From a virus, in the IMG/VR virus record IMGVR_UViG_3300021379_001659, positions 1 to 23,649 of that record: 23,649 bases of DNA, one strand, 5' to 3'. Numbering within the stretch: the stretch's first letter is position 1; each line of letters opens with the position of its first letter. Under the pieces are notes generated by a model. The model had not been told where the DNA came from. It was given only the letters and a program-made list of their open reading frames with translations, and searched no databases. This document shows, piece by piece, positions 1-7,214 of the stretch. Both the position numbers and the translations under genes were made by a program.

Positions 1-1485
1 GGCGTCTGTTAAGAACTGTATTAAATCAAAATCAAAAAGTGAACCAATTAGTTGTAAAGATGTAATAGCAATAGCGATAGCTTGAAATACAGCAAAAGCT
101 TTTGATAAGGCTACTCCAAGCACGGCTGCTGCTGAAGCAGCTGTATTGAGAGCGCCAGCAAATTTTAACCCAGCTTTACTAGAGGCGTTTATTTGAGCAG
201 TAACTAATGTTTGTGTTTTTTCTAAACCCTGAGTTCTAATTTTAGATTGCTCTAATTGTTTATTATAATCTGCTTGACTTATAACACCTTTTTTAATATT
301 CTCATTTAACGCTGCTTGAACTCTATTTTCATTATCAATCAAGGGTTGAATCTCTTTTTTTAATTTAAGAGCTTGCTGAGTAGTAAAACCTCCCGCACCA
401 AGTTGACGTTTAATTTCAGCGCCTTGAGCTCGTCCAGCACCAGGTAAAGCTCCTCCACCAACAAAAGCAGCACTGGCTGCGCTAGCTTGCTGTGAAAATG
501 CTGCGGCATTTCTAGTAGTATTTGCAAAAGAATCTGCAACAGCACTTAGTCGTGTGCTTAAGCTTCCTAAACCTTCTACTGCAAAAGAAGCAATAGCCGT
601 TTTTAGTCGTCCAAACACAAGAAGACCTATACCACCTAAGAGTGCAAGTCTATTACCTAAACCTTGATCTAAGAATCGAGCAAATGGAACTAAAGCATCA
701 GCTAAAACTTTACCGACAGTGATTGCAAGATCGCTAAAGTTGGCTACAAGACGTTCAAATACTTCTTGAGTTGATTCACCCTGGTCAGCAATATCCTGAA
801 AAGCAGCTTGACCATCTTTAATAACTTGTGTTACAAAAGCCTGTCTTCTTTCAAACTGTGTAAGAGAGGATGCAGCTTTGTTGACAGACGCAGCATAAGC
901 CTCAACAGCTGGTTCAATACGGGTAAAGATACCAATTTCGTCTAAAAGTTCTGGTTCAAGCTTGATAGCACCACGAGTGATACGTTGGAAGGAATCTGTA
1001 AGATTTCGTCCTAAAGCACGAGAAGCTTTAAGAGCAACTTGGCCTAATTGTTCAATTTGATCAACATTAAAACCAGCAGATAATGCCAAGTTAGCCTGAG
1101 TAGCAGCTTCAACTATAGAAAGCTGTCCGGCAGTAATATTTTTAAGAGATTTGACCACAGAATCAGCATTTGTACCAACTGCGTTGGCTAGAGATTCTGT
1201 ACCACGAAGAATTGTTTCAAACTGAGCAGCACGGTTCAATGCAGTAAAAGCAGCTGTTAAGGCAAACACGTTAGCTGCAGCGGCAGCATAGACGCCAACT
1301 ACACCACCTAAACCTTGTGATTGAGCAGCAAAAGAGCGTCCAGCAGATGCCGACGCTTGTCCTAGTCTAGTTTGATCTTTTCCTACTCGTTGAGTAGCCT
1401 TACCGACGTTATCTAAATCTTGGGCGACCTTTTTGCCACCCTTTGACTCCATAATAACGCCGATTCTAGTATTCTTATTCGCCAA
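1..1485 (-). CDS. Tail tape measure protein, N-terminal part (runs off the left edge)
   Basis: I translated this frame directly; it is open from a TTG at 1485 to the window edge (495 codons, no stop in view). The TTG gives MANKNTRIGVIMESKGGKKV and has GAGG a short distance upstream; the next in-frame ATG, at 1452, lacks an equally good site, so I prefer the TTG. The protein is Ala-rich and helical. It has a hydrophobic stretch near residues 55-70, a conserved-looking segment with RITRGAIKLEPELLDEIG around residue 165-185, and more hydrophobic helices towards the window edge. Tape measure proteins set tail length and line the tail tube before DNA ejection. The position directly after the G/GT chaperone pair, two bases from its stop, is the standard siphovirus order. 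Full length cannot be judged. The family is known from order and composition more than from a strict motif. Confidence 0.88.
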   Translation of the reverse strand, partial: MANKNTRIGVIMESKGGKKVAQDLDNVGKATQRVGKDQTRLGQASASAGRSFAAQSQGLGGVVGVYAAAAANVFALTAAFTALNRAAQFETILRGTESLANAVGTNADSVVKSLKNITAGQLSIVEAATQANLALSAGFNVDQIEQLGQVALKASRALGRNLTDSFQRITRGAIKLEPELLDEIGIFTRIEPAVEAYAASVNKAASSLTQFERRQAFVTQVIKDGQAAFQDIADQGESTQEVFERLVANFSDLAITVGKVLADALVPFARFLDQGLGNRLALLGGIGLLVFGRLKTAIASFAVEGLGSLSTRLSAVADSFANTTRNAAAFSQQASAASAAFVGGGALPGAGRAQGAEIKRQLGAGGFTTQQALKLKKEIQPLIDNENRVQAALNENIKKGVISQADYNKQLEQSKIRTQGLEKTQTLVTAQINASSKAGLKFAGALNTAASAAAVLGVALSKAFAVFQAIAIAITSLQLIGSLFDFDLIQFLTDA

Positions 1486-1487
1486 GG

Positions 1488-1853
1488 CTATCCTCTATTC
1501 ACTTTAGCAAGTGATTCTCTTTCTTTTTGCTTTTGTGCGTAAAACTTACCTAATTCATCTTCACCAATCTTTAAAAGATCGAATACAGCACGTCTTTCCT
1601 CAACTTCGTAGATATTCATGATAGCTTCAAGTCCTGCGTAGTCTTTGCCGAACCAGGAACCGCTCATACCATCCCAACGATCAGGTAGCACATTTAGCAG
1701 AATAAGAGCTTGTTGACAATTAATGGATAAAGTAGATGGGTCTTTTGGAAGTTGTTTTTCATCAATTTCCCAGCCCATCTGCTCACACATCATAATGTAC
1801 TGATCTTGATTCATACCCCCAGCAAAAAGAGAGTTGCGGAGGTAATCAATTAG
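1488..1853 (-). CDS. Tail assembly chaperone, downstream (T) part made by -1 frameshift
   Basis: This frame follows the 143-residue chaperone in the -1 frame. It is open from the slippery site at 1853-1859 through the ATG at 1814 to the TAG at 1488. The 108 residues after that ATG contain MMCEQMGWEID, which resembles the short region after the shift in lambda GT-type proteins. The ATG at 1814 is preceded by GGGGGT with essentially no spacing and lacks a usable ribosome binding site, so independent initiation is unlikely. Slippage on A AAA AAC would join 143 residues to 13 linking residues and then these 108, a 264-residue fusion. In lambda, G and GT load the tape measure and recruit the major tail protein. 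The two-base gap to the tape measure gene fits that role. The function is inferred from order, the shift site and the sequence resemblance. Confidence 0.8.
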   Translation of the reverse strand, partial: LIDYLRNSLFAGGMNQDQYIMMCEQMGWEIDEKQLPKDPSTLSINCQQALILLNVLPDRWDGMSGSWFGKDYAGLEAIMNIYEVEERRAVFDLLKIGEDELGKFYAQKQKERESLAKVNRG

Positions 1854-2281
1854 TTTTTTGCGTCTTCTTCCGCTTTCTGTTTTGAAAACTGCTCAAAATC
1901 ATTCATTGCGTCTGTAACGAATTGGTCAAATACAGTAGAAGATTTAAGAAGTTCTACAGCTTCCTCTTCACTATAATCGATATTTTCATTTGCGTCCATT
2001 CCTGAAATATCAACAGGAAGAAGAACCGGAAGATGCTTTACTTTAAGCCCTTTCCAGCCAATGATTGCTTTTTCGGCATAGTGATCAAGAAATTTATCAT
2101 TGTCAATTTCTTCTTCACGCTGACGAGTACGCTTATTGAATTTATATGCAAGTGATTGGTTGCGAATTTTCATCAGATCTTCGCGTGTCAAATAACGAAG
2201 ATTGACTACGAAACCATCAATATCTGGGAACTCTACCCAGGTAGTGGTTTCTTTTGCAATAAGATTTCCGATTTTACTCAT
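1850..2281 (-). CDS. Tail assembly chaperone, upstream (G) part
   Basis: A 143-residue protein starting at ATG 2281 with GAGGGG about five bases upstream. It opens with MSKIGNLIAKETTTWVEFPD, and the charged, lysine- and glutamate-rich end (KQKAEEDAKN) runs straight into the slippery heptamer. It has no membrane segment and no catalytic motif. It lies between the major tail protein and the tape measure, where siphoviruses carry the G/GT chaperones that hold the tape measure soluble during tail assembly. Its ribosome binding site is one strand of a possible RNA switch in the 127-base gap upstream. The length is typical of G-like proteins. Identification rests on context and the frameshift site; I do not recognise a strict family signature. 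Confidence 0.82.
   Translation of the reverse strand: MSKIGNLIAKETTTWVEFPDIDGFVVNLRYLTREDLMKIRNQSLAYKFNKRTRQREEEIDNDKFLDHYAEKAIIGWKGLKVKHLPVLLPVDISGMDANENIDYSEEEAVELLKSSTVFDQFVTDAMNDFEQFSKQKAEEDAKN
1853..1859 (-). other. -1 ribosomal frameshift slippery heptamer A AAA AAC
   Basis: On the minus strand the last codons of the 143-residue gene read GCA AAA AAC TAA. The bases A AAA AAC form a canonical X XXY YYZ slippery heptamer in the correct phase. After a -1 slip the next codons are CTA ATT GAT TAC, and the frame stays open into the next gene. A purine-rich stretch (GCGGAAGAAG) lies just upstream and might act as an internal Shine-Dalgarno stimulator, as known for dnaX; I see no strong downstream hairpin. 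Location, phase and gene context all match the G/GT arrangement. Confidence 0.85.
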
Positions 2282-2286
2282 GATTT

Positions 2287-2396
2287 CCCCTCATAAAATG
2301 CGAGTGCCTACCACATAGTCTGCTTCTCTAAGGTGAGGGGGAACCTTGATCTGCAAGTGGTAGGCACTCTCTGGTAAATATTAGTGTCCCCCCTCA
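2287..2396 (-). promoter_or_regulatory. Structured 5' leader of the tail chaperone gene, possible RNA switch
   Basis: The gap between the major tail protein stop and the chaperone start holds a perfect 13-bp inverted repeat, GAGTGCCTACCAC at 2302-2314 and its complement at 2357-2369, with a 42-base loop. The loop carries CCCCCTCA (minus strand, 2341-2334). That segment is perfectly complementary over 8 bases to TGAGGGGG upstream of the stem (2396-2389), and over 7 bases to TGAGGGG downstream of it (2293-2287), which contains the chaperone's Shine-Dalgarno. The two pairings exclude each other. The downstream pairing would form a pseudoknot hiding the ribosome binding site. A 5-bp inner hairpin (AAGGT/ACCTT) brackets the loop segment. 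The complementarities are read from the sequence; regulation by them is inference. It could instead be a plain transcription attenuator, though only TTTT follows the stem. Confidence 0.6.
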
Positions 2397-2407
2397 GAAA
2401 CACTTAA

Positions 2408-3679
2408 TTAAGTTTTTGCAGCAACGATGGTTACTTCACCACCGGCGCCTTTGTTAGCAGTTGTTTCCTGACCAACAAAGTTAACTGTCATTGAGATAAC
2501 GTCCTCTGTAGCCAGTACTGGGAATTCAAACTGAACTGCATCAAGCTGGAAGGCAACGTATGGAGCTGTTGTTCCACCAATGATGAGGTTAGCATTTGAA
2601 GTCTGTGCTGAAGCTGTACGAGAGTCGTTAGCAATGTTACGTAAGAATCCAGCGGATTCTGTATCACCAGAACGAAGATACATAGTAGCTGAACCTGTTA
2701 CGGCACGAGTACCAGTAAACTGACCGATAGGCTCGTTCAGGTTAGCAAGTTCTTCTGGTGTTAAATATGTAATGTTGTTGTTATAGTCAAAGCTCAAAGC
2801 TGTAACTGGGAACGTAAACTTCACGTCTGCACCACCAGCAGAAGGCTGATGATGGAATTCAATCGCGCTCAAACGATTCTTAATGAATGAGTTAGTACCG
2901 ATTGATCCAGCAACGTTCATCTGGTTAAATGGATGGTATGCAGCTGTTACTGTAGCTTCACTTGAGTTTGAATTAGCTGTAACTGACGTACCATCGTTAA
3001 GAACACCACCAAACACTGAAACAGCATTATCACGAGGATCACCTGTTAATTCTTTTAGAGTAGTTCCAAAACCAGCCCATGTGACTGTAGCGATTTCTTC
3101 GATACCCGCGTCAACAGTTGCCTGGTTAACAGTAGCATTTGAAACCTGATAAATCACGTTATCCATTTTAAAGTACATGTGGTTTTCTTGTGCTGTAGCA
3201 AAGTTTGAACGTGATGAATGAACACCTGTTGCAGCAGCTGTATTAGTAGTAAACAGTTTACCGCCGTCATTCCAAACTGATTGCTCATCTACACCAGAGG
3301 CTGGTGCAGTGTTAGAAACCATAGCTTGCCACATAAACCAGTCAGCAACAGGTTTTACGTTACCTGTTTGTGTGGTTCCGGCAGACGACCCATCAGCAGC
3401 TGCTCCAGTAGTAATGCCTGTTGGACGAAGGTAAACCTGTAAGTTCCAATCAACAGGATTAATAGCAGTATTAAAGCGCTGCTGTGAACGATCAGGGTTT
3501 GTTCCTGATTCGAGGCTTGTAATATCCTGCGTAGCAGCTGAAGAAGATGCTGCAAATCCAGCTAACACTTCAAGTTTCCAAGTGTTTTCTGGAGTCATTG
3601 CTGTAACAGCAGCACCGTTGATCAAATCAACTGTGGACAAAAATACCTCAGAATTTCTTTGTAAATTGAGAGATGCCAT
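2408..3679 (-). CDS. Major tail protein (tail tube)
   Basis: A 423-residue protein starting at ATG 3679, with AAGGAG eight bases upstream, one of the strongest ribosome binding sites in the window, as expected for an abundant virion protein. The sequence is Thr/Ala/Asn-rich and beta-strand-like, without catalytic motifs, signal peptide or membrane segment. It contains SPTA-like tube features such as INPVDWNLQVYLRPTG near residue 75 and a C-terminal strand region (EDVISMTVNFVGQETTANKG). Order decides the call: it follows the tail-terminator-like gene and precedes the G/GT chaperones and tape measure. It is longer than lambda gpV (about 250 residues), so extra surface domains are likely. The structured gap after it would allow much higher output than the chaperone. 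Confidence 0.8.
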   Translation of the reverse strand: MASLNLQRNSEVFLSTVDLINGAAVTAMTPENTWKLEVLAGFAASSSAATQDITSLESGTNPDRSQQRFNTAINPVDWNLQVYLRPTGITTGAAADGSSAGTTQTGNVKPVADWFMWQAMVSNTAPASGVDEQSVWNDGGKLFTTNTAAATGVHSSRSNFATAQENHMYFKMDNVIYQVSNATVNQATVDAGIEEIATVTWAGFGTTLKELTGDPRDNAVSVFGGVLNDGTSVTANSNSSEATVTAAYHPFNQMNVAGSIGTNSFIKNRLSAIEFHHQPSAGGADVKFTFPVTALSFDYNNNITYLTPEELANLNEPIGQFTGTRAVTGSATMYLRSGDTESAGFLRNIANDSRTASAQTSNANLIIGGTTAPYVAFQLDAVQFEFPVLATEDVISMTVNFVGQETTANKGAGGEVTIVAAKT

Positions 3680-3691
3680 CTCTTTTTCTCC

Positions 3692-4144
3692 TTATCCGTC
3701 TAATCTATAGACTATTGTTAATTCAACCTCTGCTAATCCATAAGGAGTTGCAAGTCCTTCATCTGAGGTGATACTGTCTATGGTTATATCAAGTATACCT
3801 TTATCAGGATGGTCTCCGATAGAATAAATAACATGCTCTATATCTTGAACTGTGTCATCTACGAGGCTTTGAGAATTATCTTCTCCGAATACGTATGCTC
3901 TTATGGTAACGTCTAATGTTGCTACCGTCAAACTTTTAGAATTAAAATCTCTAATTTCGGTCCCAGCACTTACGTAAAGCGCTGGAAAGTCGTTTACTTC
4001 GTCGAGGAACTTAACTCTCCGATAAACATTATTAAACAAATTTTGTGAATAGGTATAGCCAGCATTAAACCCAGAGACCCCACCATCGATCTCTTTGAGT
4101 TGTGTAACTAAAAATTCTGTAATTTCTGTACGTCTTGATGCCAT
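3692..4144 (-). CDS. Tail terminator / tail completion-like protein (copy 1)
   Basis: A 150-residue protein placed directly before the major tail protein, the position of lambda gpU and HK97 gp10-gp11-type tail terminators that cap the tube and join it to the head. Visible landmarks are VYRRVKFLDEVNDFP around residues 40-54 and DEGLATPYGLAEVELTIVYRL at the C terminus; the second matches the beta-strand end typical of this family. The start overlaps the upstream stop by one base (TAATG), so translation is probably coupled. A clear second copy of the same family lies at 19497-19922, next to the probable small terminase. The family call rests on size, position and the resemblance of both copies. 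A neck protein of the same fold is an alternative. Confidence 0.68.
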   Translation of the reverse strand: MASRRTEITEFLVTQLKEIDGGVSGFNAGYTYSQNLFNNVYRRVKFLDEVNDFPALYVSAGTEIRDFNSKSLTVATLDVTIRAYVFGEDNSQSLVDDTVQDIEHVIYSIGDHPDKGILDITIDSITSDEGLATPYGLAEVELTIVYRLDG

Positions 4145-5571
4145 TATTTTCTAATAAACCTGTAATATGTTCCTATTAATTGTTGAACAGCAGGTCTTAA
4201 ACCTTGTTGCTCAATAAGCTTACTGGGAGCTCTTCTCTCACTCTCAAAAACATTATAAATCGGGTCATAAGTATATTCAAGAAATTGTTTTTTCTCATTA
4301 ATTCTTAATATCTGAAATGACTCTGCAAATCTTCCTGTACGTTCAGTAAGAACTAGTGGGTTTGGTTTTGGCGGGCCGCCAGGAGTTCCTTTAGGCATTG
4401 TAGCTCTAAACAACCTACGCGCAAGTGCCTCTATTTGCTCTTTACTAATTGCTGCTTGAAATTCTCTTGGAACAAGTTTTCTTTTTCGTGCACTTCCTAA
4501 ATTAGGTTTAGCTCTAGTCGCAATGGCACCCATTTTAGTGGATACATCTGTTTCCATTTCAACTATAAATGGTTCTCCTCCCATAGAAGGATCGAACTGG
4601 GCCGCTAATGCAATGAGTTCTCCGTAGGTCTGAGCTAATTCAATGCCTGATCTCTTTTTAAGTAAATTAGCCCCTCCACCTCTTACGTAGTACTGAAATA
4701 ATCTATCTGCAAAATTAGCTCCTATTCTATCCAGCATCTGTTTTGATACATCTATAGAATATTGTTTAATTAAAGCATATGCTTGAGAGTTCAGATTATA
4801 CTGTATAGAAGTAAACCCTTTTGTACGAGAACCAAATAATTCGACAGTAACAAATTTTCTAAAGTTTGAGGGGTTTTTAAGATTCAAAATTTTAGCAGCA
4901 CCAGGAGTAACTGCAATACTAGGTTTAGAAGAAAAACCACCTTTTTCATCAACATAGGTTATAGTTAAAAGGTTAGTTATTTTTTGAGATATCGCAGTAA
5001 TAACAGTATTACGATATGACGAATCAGCTTCTGTTAAAAACCAATTCATCAAGGCATCCTTTGATTTACCGCCCTTAGCCATGACTTGAGCAGTTCTTTC
5101 AGTAAGTTGTTCAAGAACTGGTCGTCCTGGTGTTTGCTGAGTGATAGATTCGCTTGTTTTGCCTTTAGCAATTGTTTGTTTTAATTCAAGAGTTACTAAA
5201 TCTTGATCGATTAAAAGCCCTGCATCTCTTTGTGCGGCTAATAGCTCATCAACTACCCTTTTAGGCAGCATTTTTCTAAGATCTTCCTCTTTTACTTCAA
5301 TGTCTGGAGTAGATCCTGGAGCAGCATAACCTTTTCCTGTTGCTTCTTGCTTTGACGGCTCCCCTAAAAAACCCAAAAAGCCTTCAATACCATATCCGGT
5401 TCTTACTCCTTTACCAGAGAAAAAGTCAGAAAGTGTCTGAAGATTGAGCATCTTCTTGCGTTGTTCTGGGTTAGTTCTAAACTTACCTGCCTTAAAATCA
5501 TTTAGCGCAGATAAGAACTCTTTCGGAGGTCTACCGTCAAAAACAAGCTTAGTATCAAGCTTAAAAGTCAC
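4144..5571 (-). CDS. Neck-region structural protein of unknown type
   Basis: A 475-residue protein between the connector and the tail terminator, a position where head closure or HK97 gp10-like tail completion proteins are normally found. I do not recognise the full-length protein. The last 75 residues, with LTERTGRFAESFQI followed by strands and a YDPIYNVFE segment, look like the small gp10-type neck protein (RTGRL-type motif then beta strands). The first 400 residues would then be an extra N-terminal region; it is basic and helical, with segments such as FKAGKFRTNPEQRKKML near the start. There is no signal peptide or membrane segment. The start overlaps the upstream stop in an ATGA. If the gp10 reading is right, the protein is three to four times the usual length. 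Confidence 0.55.
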   Translation of the reverse strand: MTFKLDTKLVFDGRPPKEFLSALNDFKAGKFRTNPEQRKKMLNLQTLSDFFSGKGVRTGYGIEGFLGFLGEPSKQEATGKGYAAPGSTPDIEVKEEDLRKMLPKRVVDELLAAQRDAGLLIDQDLVTLELKQTIAKGKTSESITQQTPGRPVLEQLTERTAQVMAKGGKSKDALMNWFLTEADSSYRNTVITAISQKITNLLTITYVDEKGGFSSKPSIAVTPGAAKILNLKNPSNFRKFVTVELFGSRTKGFTSIQYNLNSQAYALIKQYSIDVSKQMLDRIGANFADRLFQYYVRGGGANLLKKRSGIELAQTYGELIALAAQFDPSMGGEPFIVEMETDVSTKMGAIATRAKPNLGSARKRKLVPREFQAAISKEQIEALARRLFRATMPKGTPGGPPKPNPLVLTERTGRFAESFQILRINEKKQFLEYTYDPIYNVFESERRAPSKLIEQQGLRPAVQQLIGTYYRFIRK

Positions 5572-6905
5572 GAGATGATCCTATATAAATCTAAAATACG
5601 TCTGATATGAGGAGGGAAATTTCCAGCAAGCGGATAGCCTTCAGCACGCTCGCCTTCAAACGAAAAGCCTTTCTTCTCTTGGTCTTGTTTGTATAACAGT
5701 TTAATCATATCAAGTGTTGCGAGTTGTAAATCTTGTGGTACATCACCTGATTCATAACCAGCACGATACTCTACTTTAACTCCTGAAGGAAACGGCGCAA
5801 AAGAAGGAGGACCTGCTAATGTTAGTGCTGGATAGTTATTACGAATTGTTGGGAAAGAACCTCTGATTCCTACAGCACCTGTATCACGCGTAACTTCTCC
5901 CATATCTCTTGTAAAGTTATATTCATTAGTTTCGCTATGAACATCTTTTGCTTCAGTAGCATCATTTTTACCATCAAAATGAGTTAAGAAAATAGTATCT
6001 CCATCAGGTCTAAAACGTTTTTCCGGAGGAGTAAAGTCAGAAGAGTAACGAGAGATATCTGATACTCTTACCTCATCCATATATCCTTTAAATGTTGTTG
6101 CAATTTCAACGTTTGAAGTAAACGTCAAATTCTCGACAGCAAAAGAAGCGTCAGCAATGGTATTACCATTATAGTGTAAATAAACTTTTTCTTCAGTAAG
6201 ATCGCGGGATACTGCTACATGTGCCCAACGACGTTTTGCAAATTGCTGAGTTTCAATGTCAGTATTTGCTCCTTGGATAGTTGTTGCTGATCCTGAAACA
6301 TTTGCCTCAAATTCCAAACCATACTGATTTGCAAGCCTAAATTGAATATAATTTGATGAGTCTGTATTAATTGCAAATAAGACGTTATCTTGTAGTGTCG
6401 CATCATCAACACGAATAAACATCTCGATGGTAAAATCACCCTCTTCAAATTTTAAGTTTGAAGGAACTGTAGAGCCTAACACAAAATCTGAAATTCCAGT
6501 TTCAAGTGATGATTTACCAAATTTTTTGACACGAGAGTTAAGATGCGCATTATTCTGAAAAGTAAGAGTAAGCGCATCAGTGTCTTGAGTAGTAACAGGG
6601 CGGCCTATAGTAGTTGGATCTGCCAGAATTACGTCTTCTACTCCATTATACTCAGAAACTTGATAAACATTAGAGAGTGGTAGACGAGATACCATAACTG
6701 AAGTTTTACCTCCATCAAATACTTCTGTGTAGTTATTGGCTAAAATTTCTTGACCAATATAGTGCTCAACTACTCCAGTTGCATATGAAATAATATTTGA
6801 AAGACGAGCATCAGATGTAGTTGAGCTTATACTCAAGTAATCTTTTACTTGTGCTAATGTTACAAAAGGGTATTTACCTAAACTTTCTTCTAATCTGTCT
6901 ACCAT
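5568..6905 (-). CDS. Head-tail connector (gp6-like) with an inserted LamG-like domain
   Basis: A 445-residue protein. Residues 1 to about 90 (KYPFVTLAQVKDYLSIS, then SDARLSNIISYATGVVEHYIG) are the helical start of gp6/gp15-type head-tail connectors. Residues about 372-445, with SGVKVEYRAGYESGDVPQDL followed by a long helix, are the end of the same fold. Between them, residues about 112-312 look like a concanavalin A/LamG-like jelly roll: VKKFGKSSLETG, FEEGDFTIEMFIRVDD, RRWAHVAVSRD, GYMDEVRVSDISRY and a closing HFDG. Connectors of this family are usually about 100 residues, so the LamG-like module accounts for the size. Connectors form a ring under the portal; an inserted lectin-like domain would project from the neck. 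The start follows the 74-residue gene by 11 bases. The two halves fit the connector family well; carbohydrate binding is inference. Confidence 0.75.
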   Translation of the reverse strand: MVDRLEESLGKYPFVTLAQVKDYLSISSTTSDARLSNIISYATGVVEHYIGQEILANNYTEVFDGGKTSVMVSRLPLSNVYQVSEYNGVEDVILADPTTIGRPVTTQDTDALTLTFQNNAHLNSRVKKFGKSSLETGISDFVLGSTVPSNLKFEEGDFTIEMFIRVDDATLQDNVLFAINTDSSNYIQFRLANQYGLEFEANVSGSATTIQGANTDIETQQFAKRRWAHVAVSRDLTEEKVYLHYNGNTIADASFAVENLTFTSNVEIATTFKGYMDEVRVSDISRYSSDFTPPEKRFRPDGDTIFLTHFDGKNDATEAKDVHSETNEYNFTRDMGEVTRDTGAVGIRGSFPTIRNNYPALTLAGPPSFAPFPSGVKVEYRAGYESGDVPQDLQLATLDMIKLLYKQDQEKKGFSFEGERAEGYPLAGNFPPHIRRILDLYRIIS

Positions 6906-6916
6906 TTATCTCTCAC

Positions 6917-7141
6917 TTATTCTTCTGAATCGTCTTCGTCTTCATCCCAATCATCTTCATCATCATCTTCTTCAATGATTGGACTGGGAGCTGGAGTAGG
7001 CTTTGAAACTGGAATAATAGTAGCTGATACAGAGGGGGCTGACCATTCAGCAACCATAGATTCTGTCTGCTCTGCGCTATACCCATTTACTCTACACCAA
7101 TGACGAGCTTGTTCTGGGGTTGTAATATCGCTAGGAATCAT
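6917..7141 (-). CDS. Small protein with acidic tail, head-neck region
   Basis: A 74-residue protein starting at ATG 7141 with AAGGAG six bases upstream. The N-terminal half (TPEQARHWCRVNGYSAEQTE) could form a small helical, UBA- or HeH-like domain. A Pro/Ser linker follows (PVSKPTPAPSPI), and the last 18 residues are almost entirely Asp and Glu. It is the first gene after the terminator that follows the capsid gene, and it leads into the connector. I do not recognise a family. The acidic tail could bind a basic surface or mimic DNA. The strong ribosome binding site and fit in the gene row support a real gene. Confidence 0.65.
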   Translation of the reverse strand: MIPSDITTPEQARHWCRVNGYSAEQTESMVAEWSAPSVSATIIPVSKPTPAPSPIIEEDDDEDDWDEDEDDSEE

Positions 7142-7153
7142 TTAATTCTCCTT

Positions 7154-7184
7154 AAAATAAAAAGGGAGGCGATGACCGCCTCCC
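7154..7184 (-). terminator. Intrinsic terminator after the capsid gene
   Basis: On the minus strand GGGAGGCG, a five-base loop and CGCCTCCC form a perfect 8-bp GC-rich stem, followed at once by TTTTTATTTT. It lies 30 bases after the capsid stop and just before the ribosome binding site of the next gene. It would end most capsid transcripts and let a fraction read on into the neck and tail genes. Confidence 0.9.
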
Positions 7185-7214
7185 CCAGTGTAATCCAAAG
7201 ATGTAAACCTAAGA

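Noticed and set aside
2302-2369. tRNA or tRNA-like gene in the gap before the chaperone
   Set aside because: The outer stem is 13 bp, not 7, and there is no anticodon arm, T arm or CCA-like end.
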